From positions 203,147 through 267,146 of the forward strand of contig ML976753.1 in assembly GCA_010015655.1 (NCBI GenBank): 64,000 nt of DNA. The letters are read 5' to 3'. Both the position numbers and the translations under genes were made by a program. Under the pieces are notes generated by a model that saw only the letters and a program-made list of their open reading frames with translations, ran no database searches and was not told the DNA's origin. Source of the DNA: Bimuria novae-zelandiae CBS 107.79. Its lineage: Eukaryota > Ascomycota > Dothideomycetes > Pleosporales > Didymosphaeriaceae. This document shows, piece after piece, positions 43,886 to 56,332 of this stretch (position 1 is the first letter of the stretch; each line of letters begins with the position of its first letter).

Positions 43886-44264
43886 TTACAGGGGTGCTTG
43901 CCACAACTTGGTACTGGCTATGCGACATCGAAGGACCGTATCGTTGCGCTCAAGAAGATCTTCTTATCTGCCGAAAGGTATCGCGCGGGGTAATTCACGA
44001 ATGCCACGGCTTCTCAAATGCAGGGCAAGGCTCTGAGAAAGATCAATGACGCACTGGATTCAGTGGCTTTGTACAACACACAATATACTAGACGGCTTAG
44101 TGCCTGCTTGTTCACCACAAGGCTACGGCCGACAGACTTTGCAAATCACATCACCTGCCTGTTTCATATAATTTGTACGTGGGCCGGGGTCACCTTATCA
44201 TTATCCCGCGCGCAGCAATTGGCCGTCCATGCAAGCGAAGGCAGGGGCTGATCTCTTACACCAC
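43886..44264. other. 3' flank of phosphoesterase, no gene seen
   Basis: Normal-composition sequence leading to an abrupt transition to AT-rich repeat DNA at about 44265. Nothing supported. Confidence 0.45.
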
Positions 44265-44462
44265 TTATAACTTTAATAAAACTAGCTTTATAATAGGCAT
44301 AATATTAATTAGAGTAGTTATTATAGGCTTTAAGCGCTAAGTATGGCTAAAGAGCGTATAGTAAGGTAACTATAAATAGATTATAGTTATTAAAGGTATT
44401 AACGCGATAGGGTGGACGATTCTACCCTTTCTTATCTTTTAGGACAAGCACTACCTCTCTGT
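44265..44462 (+). mobile_element. Fragment of pogo B family
   Basis: Matches, with RIP-type differences, the inverse of about 31080-31290 in pogo B (shared ACTAGCTTTATAATAGGCAT and TTATCTTTTAGG segments), including the region before the second catalytic Asp. It breaks off sharply at both ends and has no TIR. Confidence 0.8.
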
Positions 44463-46021
44463 CACGGTACCTCTAGTATCCGCAACACCTTGGCTACGCT
44501 ATTGCCAAAGCACTAGCGCTAGCCCGTGCACCCTTACACATTCTATCTATAGCCTCTATTTATATAGTCTTATCTGCCTGTATTCCTGCTCCTTAGCTAT
44601 CCTCTTATATTATACCTAAGTATATATATAGTAGCCTAGTTAATTAAGCTCTCTAAGTATTTAATTTAGCAACCTATAGACTTTTATAATATTAAGATTG
44701 CTTACCCCGCTAGCCTTAGTAATAGTAGCTAGCTAGCCACTATAGACCTCTAACTAGGAGGTTATTACTAAAAATCTAAATTAGATTTTTTTTCTTTCTT
44801 TTCTACTATATCTATCTTTAATTAGTTCTTATTTTTGCTTATTTAGTAATTATAGTAAGAGCTCTAAAACTAGCGTTTTAATATTTATTTATTTTAGTCT
44901 AATCTTATCGTATCGCGCGCTAACGTGTAGTATCTTAAAATTTATTTATTAACTTAGCCTATACCTTACTCGCGCCTACTAGATCTGCCTCGCTTTAATA
45001 AGAAGCCCTATACCCTACGTACTTATCATGAGAGCAACGAGCAGAGGTGTTCTGGGCCTAGGTAGGCTAGATTAATATACTCGTTCGGTGTCTACGTGTA
45101 GGTACAAGACGTTGGATAAGGAGAAAAGGTCTTCTCTCCCTATCTAGCGTGGATCTATCTATCTCGCTTAGTCTAGGTACTAGTACCTAGATGGCTAGCG
45201 TCGTGTCTAACTAATTAGAGGCAAGCTTCAGGGTCTAGGCTATTAAACCTTTAAGGCTAATGCTATTAGACCTTTAGTTTTTAAAATATAAGTTTAGAGG
45301 AGAAGTCTATATACTAACGTACTATTATTAATAGTATATCTAGACTATTAAGTTACCTAAAAAGGTACTATAATAGTAAGTCCCTCTCCTCTCGCAGTCT
45401 AAGCTTACAAGAATCTATGTAGGTGTCTAATTTATTATTATTTTAGATAGATTATTTGCCTATTTGTTTAGGGCCTCCTTATTTAGGTAGTTTTAATAGT
45501 ATTTTTCTATAATAGTAGAGTTAGCGAGCTCTATTACTAGTTCCTATAATAGATTATTATATTTAGTCTATTTAACTAGGTATTTATGTCTCTTCTTTTA
45601 TTAGTTAAAGCGGAAATTAACTATCCTCTTAATAAAGTACTCAAGCTTTACGTTAATTATAACTAGTTTAGGTAGTTTTATTTACTATCTTAGTAAATAG
45701 GTATTATTTAGCTTTATTAGTTAGAGTAAGTTCACGTGGAATATAAAGTATATTTTTATTAATTTAGGTAGCTCTAGTCTATAGGCATGTAAGGAGACTA
45801 TTATACTTATTTTATATAGGCTAATATTCTTTTAGTTAAGTTTCTTAAATTAACGCTAGGTCCTAAGGTTCCTTACGTCTAGCTATACGCAATTACTTAT
45901 CTAATAAGTAAGTACTAGCTATTATATATAATTTACGTACTCTCAGTGCAACACTTATATTTAAGTAAGTTCTTTATAAATAAGTTCTATTATATCTTTT
46001 ATTTTTTTTTACTATATAATT

Positions 46022-46195
46022 AGTGTTGCGCATAGTTAACTTCGATCAGGGAATTCGTAAACAAAGTCTATTAAGGAGAGAAAGTTCTACTAAGACGCCT
46101 AGCTATTTATAGGTTTAGGGGGATTACGTGTTTAGTTACTTAGCTACTTAGCGTAATAAGCTCTTGCAAGGAGTAAGTAAGCTTTTATAATATAT
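46022..46195 (+). repeat. Diverged direct repeat, copy 1 (possible LTR)
   Basis: About 170 bp matching 47668-47836 over most of its length (shared GCCTAGCTATTTATAGGTTT; differences mainly transitions). Spacing 1.65 kb, same orientation. Confidence 0.6.
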
Positions 46196-47667
46196 TTTTT
46201 AGCTTTTAGAGCATAGTAAAAAGAGCTAAATATTAATTTAAAGTATAAAAGGTAGCGAACTTACGCGTAGAGCTTAAAAAGTGTCTAGCTTAGATCCCTA
46301 GCTTACTTGGTAATTAGTCTAGGTAGCTAGTTTACATAAAGTTCTATAAAAAAAAGGTAGAGAAATAAGGAGCAGCGCACTTCTATTATAAAGCTTTAAT
46401 AAATATTTAAGAATAATTATTTACTTATAACGTGACCCGCGCGAGTACCTGCATATATAAATAAAAGAATAGGTAGCTATAGGATTATAGCGCCTAGCTA
46501 GTAAAGGCTTATTTACTTATAGGCTTATTATAATCTATATTTTAATATTTTTTTTAGAAATTTTAAAAGGTTTTCTGCCCACCCCTTTAGTTTAAGCTTA
46601 GCTAATAACACCTTTTACTAATCTTTTTAAATCTAGCTTTTAAATTATACTAATCTTCTTACTTATAGGTTTATTACGAAGCTTATAAGATGCTTCTCCC
46701 TAGAGCACATACTATAGGCAGTTACACTCTATAGGCTTCTATTAATGCTAGCTATTTGCTCTACATGGGCACTTGTCGTTCGCATTAGGAGTGCGCCCTC
46801 CGAGGGTAGCGTATATGCCTGCGTGCTTTATTGTTTAGCCAAGCTGCGCGAGCCAGCGAGCATATCCCTCTAGAGATAGTGTTGCTACTGCGCCTAGTCG
46901 CGATAGGTTATTAAGCTCTCTCTAAGCCTACTTAGGATTATATTGTAATGCTAAGCGTAGGAAATCTTTTATTAGTAATATACCCTTTATCTTTAGGAGA
47001 TTTAGGAGCACAGCGTTGGCGTGTGCGTGATTCCATTCAGATAGCTATTTAGTTGTGTCTGTTGTTCTGCTGCTTTGTGGGCGTAGGGTAACCTCTCTAT
47101 ATATATGTCGTACCTGCTCCTTCTAGTTATTATTACTTAAATAGAAATTAATTTTAAGTTCTCTTATTAGCGCCTATAGCGTCTACTAATTACCTAGCTA
47201 GAGTATTATAAGCTCTAGCCTTTATAAATTAATTATAATACAAACCTAGTTCTAAAGTGCCTAAAACTTTATTATAAGCTAAGTATAAATAGTAGACTTT
47301 AGCCTATAGTATTTAAGCTATTATATATAAGGTTTATCTTTAGTATTTAGGTCTAGTAGCTCTAGAGCCTGGTTATATATATTTATCTACTTAAAAGTCT
47401 TAAAATTAATATAACTTTATATCCCTTAAGCGTTCGCGTGGTACTTAAGCTACGCGTACTAAAGTAGGAATAAGTTATAATTTATAAGTTAGTTACTTAC
47501 TAGGAGCTTTATAAAAATTATTATATAATTAGGCTTTATTGCGGGATATAAGGTAGTAAGACGTAAGCGTAAGAATAATAAAGAGCAAAAAATAGTTTAT
47601 TACTATAATTATTAACTAGTATAAAGTAAGAATATTATAAGGTATTATAAAAGTACTAGGATTATAA

Positions 47668-47836
47668 TTGTTACGAATAGTTAACTTTAATTAAGAAGCT
47701 TATAAATAAAGTCTATTAAGAAGAGGAAGTTCTACTATGATGCCTAGCTATTTATAGGTTTAGGGGAATCACGTCTTCGATTACTTGGCTACTTGGCGTA
47801 ATAAGCTCTAGCGAGGAGCGAGTGAGCTTTTGTGAC
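47668..47836 (+). repeat. Diverged direct repeat, copy 2 (possible LTR)
   Basis: Better-preserved copy. It begins TGTTACGAATAG and ends TTTTGTGACA, an LTR-like TG...CA form. Together with copy 1 it could bound a small non-autonomous LTR element of about 1.8 kb. Confidence 0.55.
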
Positions 47837-48156
47837 AATTAGCTATAGCTATATTAAGTTTTTATTTATAGCCTCTTTAGGCTTCTCTATTAGGTAGCTC
47901 GAATCCTATGCGAGAATTCTAGCTATAGTAAATTAAGAAGAGTAACGCTTAAGTTAACTTTAAAACTATATTATTAGCTTTAAACTATATTATAAATAGT
48001 TATTATACCTAATTATCTTAAGCGTAGTTTATATACGCTTATAGTAGTTATTGTATAGTGTCACGAACCAAGGACGGAAGGAAGGAAGTGGGCGCTTAAT
48101 AGAACTAGTAAGCAGGACGACCTTAATAAGCACGCTAAGGAGCTAGCACTATAGTT

Positions 48157-48230
48157 ACGTAACTACTTAGTTAATTAGTGGTTCTAAGTAATAAAGTAAT
48201 ACACGTAACTACTTAGTTAATTAGTGGTAC
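48157..48230 (+). repeat. 46-bp direct duplication
   Basis: ACGTAACTACTTAGTTAATT begins at 48157 and again at 48203, each followed by AGTGGT and CTAAG. Confidence 0.8.
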
Positions 48231-48247
48231 TAAGCAACTAAGCAGGC

Positions 48248-48673
48248 TGTTAGGATCCAATCTTACGGACACTTGGCTGGGCTCCAAGGACACCTATGGT
48301 CTTATGTGACCAATGGTGGCACAGTACCTAGGGGTCACGTGACTGCTCGACGCGCTCGACTCGAGCAACTCGAGTAGGCACAGGAGTCAAGACATCTGCT
48401 CGCTATGCTCGACTCGAGCATGTCAAGCCAGACAAGTATATAGGAACACAAGAAGGAGGTATCTCCTACATGTATTTAACCTATTTATTAATCTATTGTT
48501 TAGATCTAAATAAGCAACCTTATTAATTTAATTATACTATATATACTTTTAATACTAACGCACTAGTAATAAGCGTAAGCTATTACTATAATTCTTTTTT
48601 ATCTTACTAGTATTCTTGCCTAAGAACTAACCTTAGCCCCTTAGGGATTAGCTATCTCTTTAGGATCTTAACA
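48248..48673 (+). repeat. Putative LTR (426 bp) of the gag relic
   Basis: Begins TGTTAGGATCC and ends GATCTTAACA (inverted TGTTA/TAACA). It is GC-richer than its neighbours and contains several CTCGACTCGAGCA-like palindromes at about 48338-48420. Gag-like plus-strand sequence follows. No partner LTR was found, so the boundaries are provisional. Confidence 0.5.
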
Positions 48674-50223
48674 TCTTAAACACCCTTAATATAAGTACTA
48701 CTAAGACCTTTACCTCTTCTATAGCTTCGGACAACCACGTCACCCCTATAGGGGATAGCAAGAATAAGGTATATAAACCTAACTTATATAATAGTAATCG
48801 TACTCTTCTTAATACCTAACTCTTATAGCTAGACCTCTACTTCTTTAACTAGAACTAAGACCTTAAAGATAAAAAAAAGGTTATCTTTACTATAACCTAC
48901 ATGTAAGGGAACGCTAAAGAATAGATTTATCCTTACCTTATTAAGTACTTAGACATAGATTACGATAATAAGGACGAGGACTACATTAATAATAATACTA
49001 ATATAATTAATATTATTAAAGATTACGCCAATTTTAAGAAGTGCCTTTAATAAATATTTAGAATTACTAATAAAATAGCTATCGCTAAACGCGCCATCTA
49101 AATAATCTAACAATATAGATTTATAGCTAAGTACGTAGCTAAGTTTTATAAGTACGCCGTATAACTTAACTAGGAAGATAAATCTCTTAAAATAATATAT
49201 AAATAAGGCCTTAAACGTAACGTGCGCGAAGTACTCTTATATAATAGTATAAAAATAAAAACCTTAGAAGAACTATATAAAGAGACTATCTAAATTAATA
49301 AGGAATAGTTTGTATTATAGGAGAAGTTTCGTAAAAACCTAAAAAATATTAGTTTTAGATAATAGGCACCTATAGTTTATAGGGCGCTACTAAAATTACC
49401 TTAACGCTAGTAACGTAACTATTATAGCCCCTACCCTATAAAAGATATTTAGTTTAATAACCTAAAAAAGGAAACAGGAAAGGCTATAGGCTTCTAAAAG
49501 CCTAATTAGTGTATCTCTAATAAAACCTAACGATAAGGGACCGAGACGCGTAAATATTTTATATATAGTAAACTAGGCTACATAGCCAGGAACTGTAGAT
49601 CTAAGAATAAGATTATTAGGCAGCTAAACGTACTAACTATTAATAAAGAAATAACTAACGAAGAATAGTAAGTAGTAAACGCTATTAAATAAGTTAATAT
49701 CTATAATAAAGAATTAGAATAATTAAAGTTACTTAACTTACGACTCTACGAGGATGTACAAGAAGGTTTAAAAGAGAAGGAAGAAAGGCTAATACCTTAA
49801 TTTTTTATACCTTACCCTAGCTAGAGTAAACCTATTATTAGTAAAACGACTAATGTTTTTGACTTCTTAGAAAAACACTAATTAAGGGAAGGAGACTTTA
49901 GGTTTATAGTAATAAAATAATAAAACTATATTATAGCATTCTACTATACCTACTAACCTAATTTAGTTAGTAGAATAGCACGTGAAATGGGAGACTATTA
50001 CTACGCCTATAAAGACCCTAAGAAGAAGTATCTAAACAAAAACCTAAACTATAAACTATAGTATAACTTAGACCACCGCAACCCTACGCACGGAACTATA
50101 TAATAGACCCTCTATAAAGAAGATTAATATACCTTTTATTACTAAGCTAAGGAATATAGCTACTTTCCCTAAACATACTAATAATATAAATAAGAGTAGT
50201 TTAACTACCTTATTATCTATTAC

Positions 50224-50424
50224 TGTCGGGAGGACTTGTTGCACTAGTGCTAAAAGGAAATACTTGATAACGAGTTACATTGGGTTGATTGATGCTTCTT
50301 TCTCGTTCTATCTACTGAGGATTGAAGTACATCGCGGGGTATGGAAGCTAGTCCCATATGGGGCTCGCTCCATATATATAGTGTTTTGCAACACGACAGA
50401 GGCCTTAAGGTTATTAATCCAACA
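50224..50424 (-). repeat. Copia LTR, left (3' LTR for the minus-strand element)
   Basis: Starts TGTCGGGAGG and ends AATCCAACA; same length as the right copy. Confidence 0.93.
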
Positions 50425-53332
50425 CTGGAAGTCTTTTCTTTCTCGATATTAATTATCTACATAAAGGATTAAATATCTGAACTTGAATACGCTAGGCAGA
50501 GATTGTAGGTCTCTACACCCAGCCCTTAATTTAGACTATTACCTTATTGCTATTAACAAATCGTTCTAGGGCGCGGTTTAGTAATACTTTTGTAAAAGCG
50601 TCCGCAGGGTTGTCTTCGCCGTTAATCCATTAGATCTCTATAATCTCGCGGCGTTCGTATGACTGGCGTAGTGCTATAATGTCAATTATAAGGCGCTTTT
50701 CCTTAGTTGTCCCAAGCTTTACAAGGCACTCGTATAGGGAGTATAAGTTTATATAAACAACTAAGGGAACTGCGGGCAGACTAAGGCGCTCTATAATTAT
50801 CTATAAAGTAGTAGTAATAGTAATGCCTATGTTAAACCCGTTAACTATGCCATAGATTTTAGAGGCTAGTACGCTTCGTGTAACCCGCTTACACTTCGTT
50901 AAGCTATAGTGTATTATATTGCCGTAGATTATAAAGGTATTATTAGCATTTGTGGACTTATTAACAAGCATAAGTATAAAGCCTAGCTACGAGCTAAGGT
51001 CCTTATTATTAGTAAAGGAGCCGTCCACAAATACTATTAGCTTAGCGTTAATAAGGTTGACAGGTACGTAGCGTAGTCCACGATTAAGATTCTCTATCTA
51101 CTATTTAAGGCGCTTGTTAAGCGCCTTAATATCCTTATTAAAAGGTTACTACGCTTAAGCTGCTATAGATAAGTTAAAAGACGCTTTTAGTTAACATGTT
51201 AATACAATATACGCCCCGTAGGCGCGCTATTTAGTGTACTATTGCGCGCGATTAGGAGCATTAATGTCTACAAGCTTAATTTTTCCTCCTTATCCCTTCT
51301 ACTTAAGGTTTAAGATTGCTTTATAGTTGTCTATGTTGCTGGCGTCTATTATAAGTGTGTAGCTATTAAAGTCTAGTTACGCGTCTAGTATTAGCATAGT
51401 TTTTAGCTTTAATCTAAACTATACCTTCTTAAGCATTTTCTCTTTATGCGCTAAGAATGTGGCTGTTCTAAGCATAAGGGTATTATTAGTCTATATACTA
51501 ACCATGCTAAAGTCATCTACGTTACTATTTATTACTAACAAGCATAGGTCGTATGTTGACGTAGATATGTCTAGTTCCTTATAGTAATGTCTATAGTACG
51601 TTGTCCACTATTAGACTCCTGCTTCCGCGATTCTATATAGCGGCTTAATCACATGGAGCAGCGTACCCTCTAGATATCTAGGTGCTAGCTTATTAGGGAG
51701 GTGTACTAGTATTGTTCTTTTAAGATTTGTCTGCGCCTGTAGATATGCCTGCGTTATGTCGCGGAGCTTAAGATTTATCCTATGTTATATAAGCATAGGT
51801 GCCAGGGCTATAATTACACGCTGGCTACAGCGTTAAATAGTTAAAGATTACGTTAAAATAGCCTCCTTACTATAGTCCTAGTATCCTTAGATAACAAGAC
51901 AGGATTTTTTATAGGGCTTAGTTATCTTTCCTTTGACTTCTCGCACTAGACGCGACTTAAATATATAGATTTTGCTATACACTTCCTAATTATATTATTT
52001 AAACTTAAATACTCTATGGCTTACTAGGTTACTAATCTCTTAATTATTAGATACCTTAAAGGGTGTACTAAGTATTATAATAACTCTATCGTTGCGTAGC
52101 TTTATAGCAAGCTTAAGGTCGGCCTCTTTCTTTTTAGTAATATAAACGTTTGCCTTCCTCTTATTCTTTAATCCTAGTAGGCGGCCTCTTTTGCGTAGTT
52201 GCGCTGCCAGCGGTACTATTATATTTATAAGTAACGCGTGCTGCTACTACGGCGTATTAGGGTTACTCTAGAGGTGGTCTAGTCTATAGTATAGCTTAAT
52301 AACTGTTAACTAAAATGTTATCGGGCCATTGACCATGTTAATAGTAACGTTATGGCCTTCTATCGCGGCGATTTTGTACGGGCCATTCCAGCCGTCCTTT
52401 TCTCTCTATACCAAAACCTCGCTTTGTAGCGGGAGCGCAAGCATGTCTGCGGTATTAGGCCTATTACGGGTGTTTAACGCATCCGCAACCTAGCGTTTAG
52501 TAGTAAGCTTACGTAGTTCTTTTATCGCTTTTTAAATAGCCTCGCTACGCTTAACTATTAACGGTGACGATAGTAACTCTATAGTCATACGTAGGTATGC
52601 GCCAAAGACAAGTAAAGTTAGGACTAGACCATTAGGGCCTACTATATTATTAATAGCTTTCACGGCTATTTAAAGAATTGCTTTATTAGATATAGTGCCA
52701 GCAAGCTTAGCGTAGAGTATATCCCATGCGCGGTGCAGGGGCGCGTGATACCTCTCTATCTTATCAACGGACTAATATGCCTCTGTAGGTACTTATTTGC
52801 ATGTGACTCCTATAATCTTTACTTCTACGCGAAATTCTGCACTTACGAAGTTCGTGCCTGCGTTATGTGTAAGAATGTCTAGTAGTCCTTGGTAGGTATT
52901 AATCTATAACATCCGTAGTGCCTGCCATGTCTCCTTAGCTAAAATAGCGTTAAGAAACTTTGCGCCTTAAAACGAAGTTACTAAATCTACTACATGTAAT
53001 ATAGGCTTACTTCTTAAGTACATCACATCTACAAGGATCTCATAGTTAAAGTAATAGTTGTCTTTAAGAGTAAACTTAAAGCGGCGCGGCGTAGAGCTAT
53101 TAAGCTAATAATAATAGTAAAACTTCGTAATTTACTTAAGAGTTCTTTTTTTAAAGTTATTATGACTAGCATCTTTTAAGAGCCTAGCTAGTCTTATAAT
53201 AGCTAGGTGTCTAAAACGGCGATAGAGCCGTCTTAACTCTATCTTTGTAAGAAATGTAGTTGCACGCTCTCTCTTATTAAGATAGAACTATAAATGTCCC
53301 TATTTACGGATTATAGGGATGCGTACATTGCC

Positions 53333-53635
53333 CTAGACGAGCTCATCTATAGTGTTGTTAAAGTAGACCTTCAGCCTGTCCATGTCCGCAAGGCATAGCA
53401 AGAACGGTGTAGGCGCATCTAGCACCTTAAAGTCGATTTTTCCAATCTCTGTCGGAATCTGTGCGGTGCTAATAGACACCGTAACACTGCCTTTGCCGAA
53501 TTTGATAAACGTTTTTTCTGTTGTAGATGTGTCCATCGTGACCGTTAGGTCTTCCTGTATGAGTGCGAGGTACTGTTCCTTACCGACTGTAGATATATTG
53601 GCGGCGCCTGTATTAGGGAGGATTCCTTGGTACAC
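53333..53635 (-). pseudogene. Copia protease-region remnant
   Basis: A 100-codon open stretch reading MYQGILPNTGAANISTVGKEQYLAL.... In fungal Copia polyproteins this is the aspartic-protease segment with a DTGA active site. Here Asp is Asn (NTGA), a G-to-A change that fits RIP and would abolish catalysis. Confidence 0.75.
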
Positions 53636-56131
53636 AGATCGCGTGTATTGGTCCTTAATAAGGAATTGCGACGCCGGTGATAATAGTACGTCTCTGTTAT
53701 ATATGTCTTTACTAGAGATATAGTGTATAAACGCTTAATCTACAAGTTATTACTCCTTAAAAAATTAATGTTCTGCGTACGTAGTTATAAATTACTAATC
53801 GTTAATATTATACTGCTAATCGCTGTTATTGTTATTGTCCTCGTAGTTCTTACTACCTTTATACTCTGCAAGGTGCACAGAGAAGTCTGCAGGCAGTAGT
53901 GTGCCTGTAAAGTAACATGCGGAGAAGAACTGTGTGCGGGCAGCTTTGCGTTCCTTATTAGTATGGTTGGTTAACTAGTAGCCCTCTTTCTAGCAGATAA
54001 AGCACTTCTTCTTCCAGCGTGGCGTTATGAATTTACGTTTGCTATCGTTGCTATTAAAGCGCTAATTACCTTTATTACCTTAGCCTCCTTAGAATCCGCC
54101 TGCAAATCTGCCTTTGCCTCTAAATCCTCTTTAAGTTCTTCTATTCCTATTGTTATAGCGGCGGTTAAGGTAGTACTAGTCTATAGCAATTATCTTACTC
54201 CCTATAAGTATTTACTTTATTTACTAACGTGCAAGGTGCGTCTTAACTATAGACTATAGGTCTATAAAGAGTCCTTCGTAGATTATAGCTAGCTTAAAGA
54301 GTGCTATTTTAAGTTCTAGAACTCCTTAGCACGCGTTAATAATAGTTATACGTAGGGTATTTTTATCTTTAAAGTTCTTACTAAGCGCGCGTTAGCATAA
54401 TTATAGCTTATTAAGCAATATTTATAGCACCTTATATAAGCTCTTATTAGGGTTCTCCATGCGCGTACGGGCGAAGGTTGTAGTTGTCTAGTCTATATAG
54501 TAGTGTTAATAGTGGACGTCGTAATTAAAGTGGTTCTTAATTATTATGTACGCATTAGAAAAGCTGTCACCTCTGTCCATAACTTGTATATAGAACATCT
54601 CTGCTTGCCTAGTAAGAATACGGGGAAACACAGCGTGGAACTACTCTTTGTAGATGTCCACCTGCCAATAGATGCTAAAGAAGATCTTAATTTTATTATT
54701 AAGCAGATTATACACATCTCCTGTATATTTCTTATTATTATCTTAAAGCTTAGAGAACTGCGTGATTGTGTTAGCGTTAAGTTAGTTATTACGGGACCAG
54801 CGCGGCGACAGTGTCTTATACAGGTTATATAGTAGCTCTAGTGGTCTGCCCGGTACACCGTTTATAGGTTGTTATAGAAACAGCGTGATTTCGCGATATG
54901 CAATCGCTGGCGGCCGTGCCTGTGTTTATAGTCGCTATTGCTATAATTACGCATCTTATTCTTACTATTGCTAAGACTAAGGTTCTCTAAGCGCACCACT
55001 TATAAAGTGCGATTATTAACTATTATTACTCTATCTTAGTAGTTAGATTTTATCTATTTAGTGTATTAGTTATAGCTTTCGTGTTTTAGATCGGTTTCAA
55101 GCGTCGTATCCTACTCCGTGCTATTCGCTTCGCTATAATTACTCTTACTACTGCCCGTCTTGCTGCAAGTGCTCCGGCTGCTGTAACTACGGTGCATGTG
55201 TACCAGCTGGTGGACTATCCTGCTACAGTTATTACTACTTAGCTATTAGAGGTGTCTATTTTGCGTTCTGCTAGCGCTTATATGCCCTTAATCGTTAGTT
55301 AAATATTATAGCTTTAAATTCCACAGGGTCCCATTCGGGAGTATTCTCTAGAGTAGATAGATTATAGAGGGAATTAGCAAGCCTCGCGTGGTTATTGCCT
55401 GTGTAGACTCCTCTATGCCGTAGGACCATCTTTAGAGATTTTAGTGTATTACGGTTAACCTTATAGAATAGCTCCTTTGTCCATCCTTTAAAATCGTAAT
55501 AGTAGTCTACACATAGATTATCGTCCTAGGCTATTAATGCGTTATAATCGCGGATAATTTTAGTAACCTAGGTTATTGTGTGCATCTCGTCTGCGTCTGT
55601 TAGTATAGATACGTCCTAGAGAGATGTGTTGACAGATTCCAGCGCTATTAGATATAGGCAGTCTCCTATAAGGTACTTTATAGTATATTTAGCCTAGCGC
55701 GAAGTAGCTTCCTAGCGTTTACTTAAGCTATGCTCTAACTAATTATCGCGTAGTTAAGCTTAAGCTTAAGCATTAGTATCGTCTACTACGCTATTACTAC
55801 TCTTGTTATTTACTATTATACTAGTAGTGTTAACTCGTTATTAATATAGTTGTCTCGTTGGTTAGTTGTTTCTAACGTGTGTTAGTGTACGTAACTAGGT
55901 CGTCTAGAGACATTTATATAGTAAATTATAATGCGTTGCTAACGCGCTCTATGTCCGCGGATTAGCCTAAACTAGTAGCTTTAGAGATTAGTTAAGAGTG
56001 CTTCGTGTTATCTCTACCTTGCTCTGTTCTTAGCACAGTCTGCATCGACCCGAGATTTCTCACGTTAGGTTATTAATAGCCTGTCTTTTTTTTCTTACTA
56101 TCTGTGATAGCTTCTCGCGATTACTAATTAG

Positions 56132-56332
56132 TGTTAGGAGGACTTATTGCACTAGTGCTAAAAGGAAATACTTAATAACGAGTTACATTAGGTTGATTGA
56201 TGCTTCTTTCTCGTTCTATCTACTGAGGATTGAAGTACATCGCGGGGTATGGAAGCTAGTCCCATATGGGGCTCGCTCCACACATATAGTGTTTTGCAAC
56301 ACGACAGAGGCCTTGAGGTTGTTAATCCAACA
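56132..56332 (-). repeat. Copia LTR, right (5' LTR for the minus-strand element)
   Basis: Starts TGTTAGGAGG and ends AATCCAACA. All differences from the left LTR are C/T or G/A. Confidence 0.93.

Larger units (their letters stand above)
44463..48247. other. AT-rich RIP-degraded repeat DNA
   Basis: TpA-saturated, with no open frame of 60 codons on either strand. Contains the paired repeats at 46022-46195 and 47668-47836 and a 46-bp direct duplication near 48157. The parent elements cannot be identified. Confidence 0.6.
50224..56332 (-). mobile_element. Complete but dead Ty1/Copia retrotransposon
   Basis: 6,109 bp with 201-bp LTRs and a perfect 5-bp target duplication ATTAC (50219-50223, 56333-56337). 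The LTRs differ at about nine positions, all transitions. Coding is on the minus strand: a CFIC zinc-knuckle remnant near 53990-54010, protease near 53335-53635, integrase C-terminal GWNGPYKIAAIEG near 52330-52410, and reverse transcriptase with DLCLLVINSNVDDFSM (normally YVDD) near 51510-51560. RIP stops occur throughout. Confidence 0.9.

Noticed and set aside
54503..54832. 109-codon plus-strand ORF inside the Copia element
   Set aside because: It runs opposite to the Copia coding strand and has no recognisable domain; likely chance.
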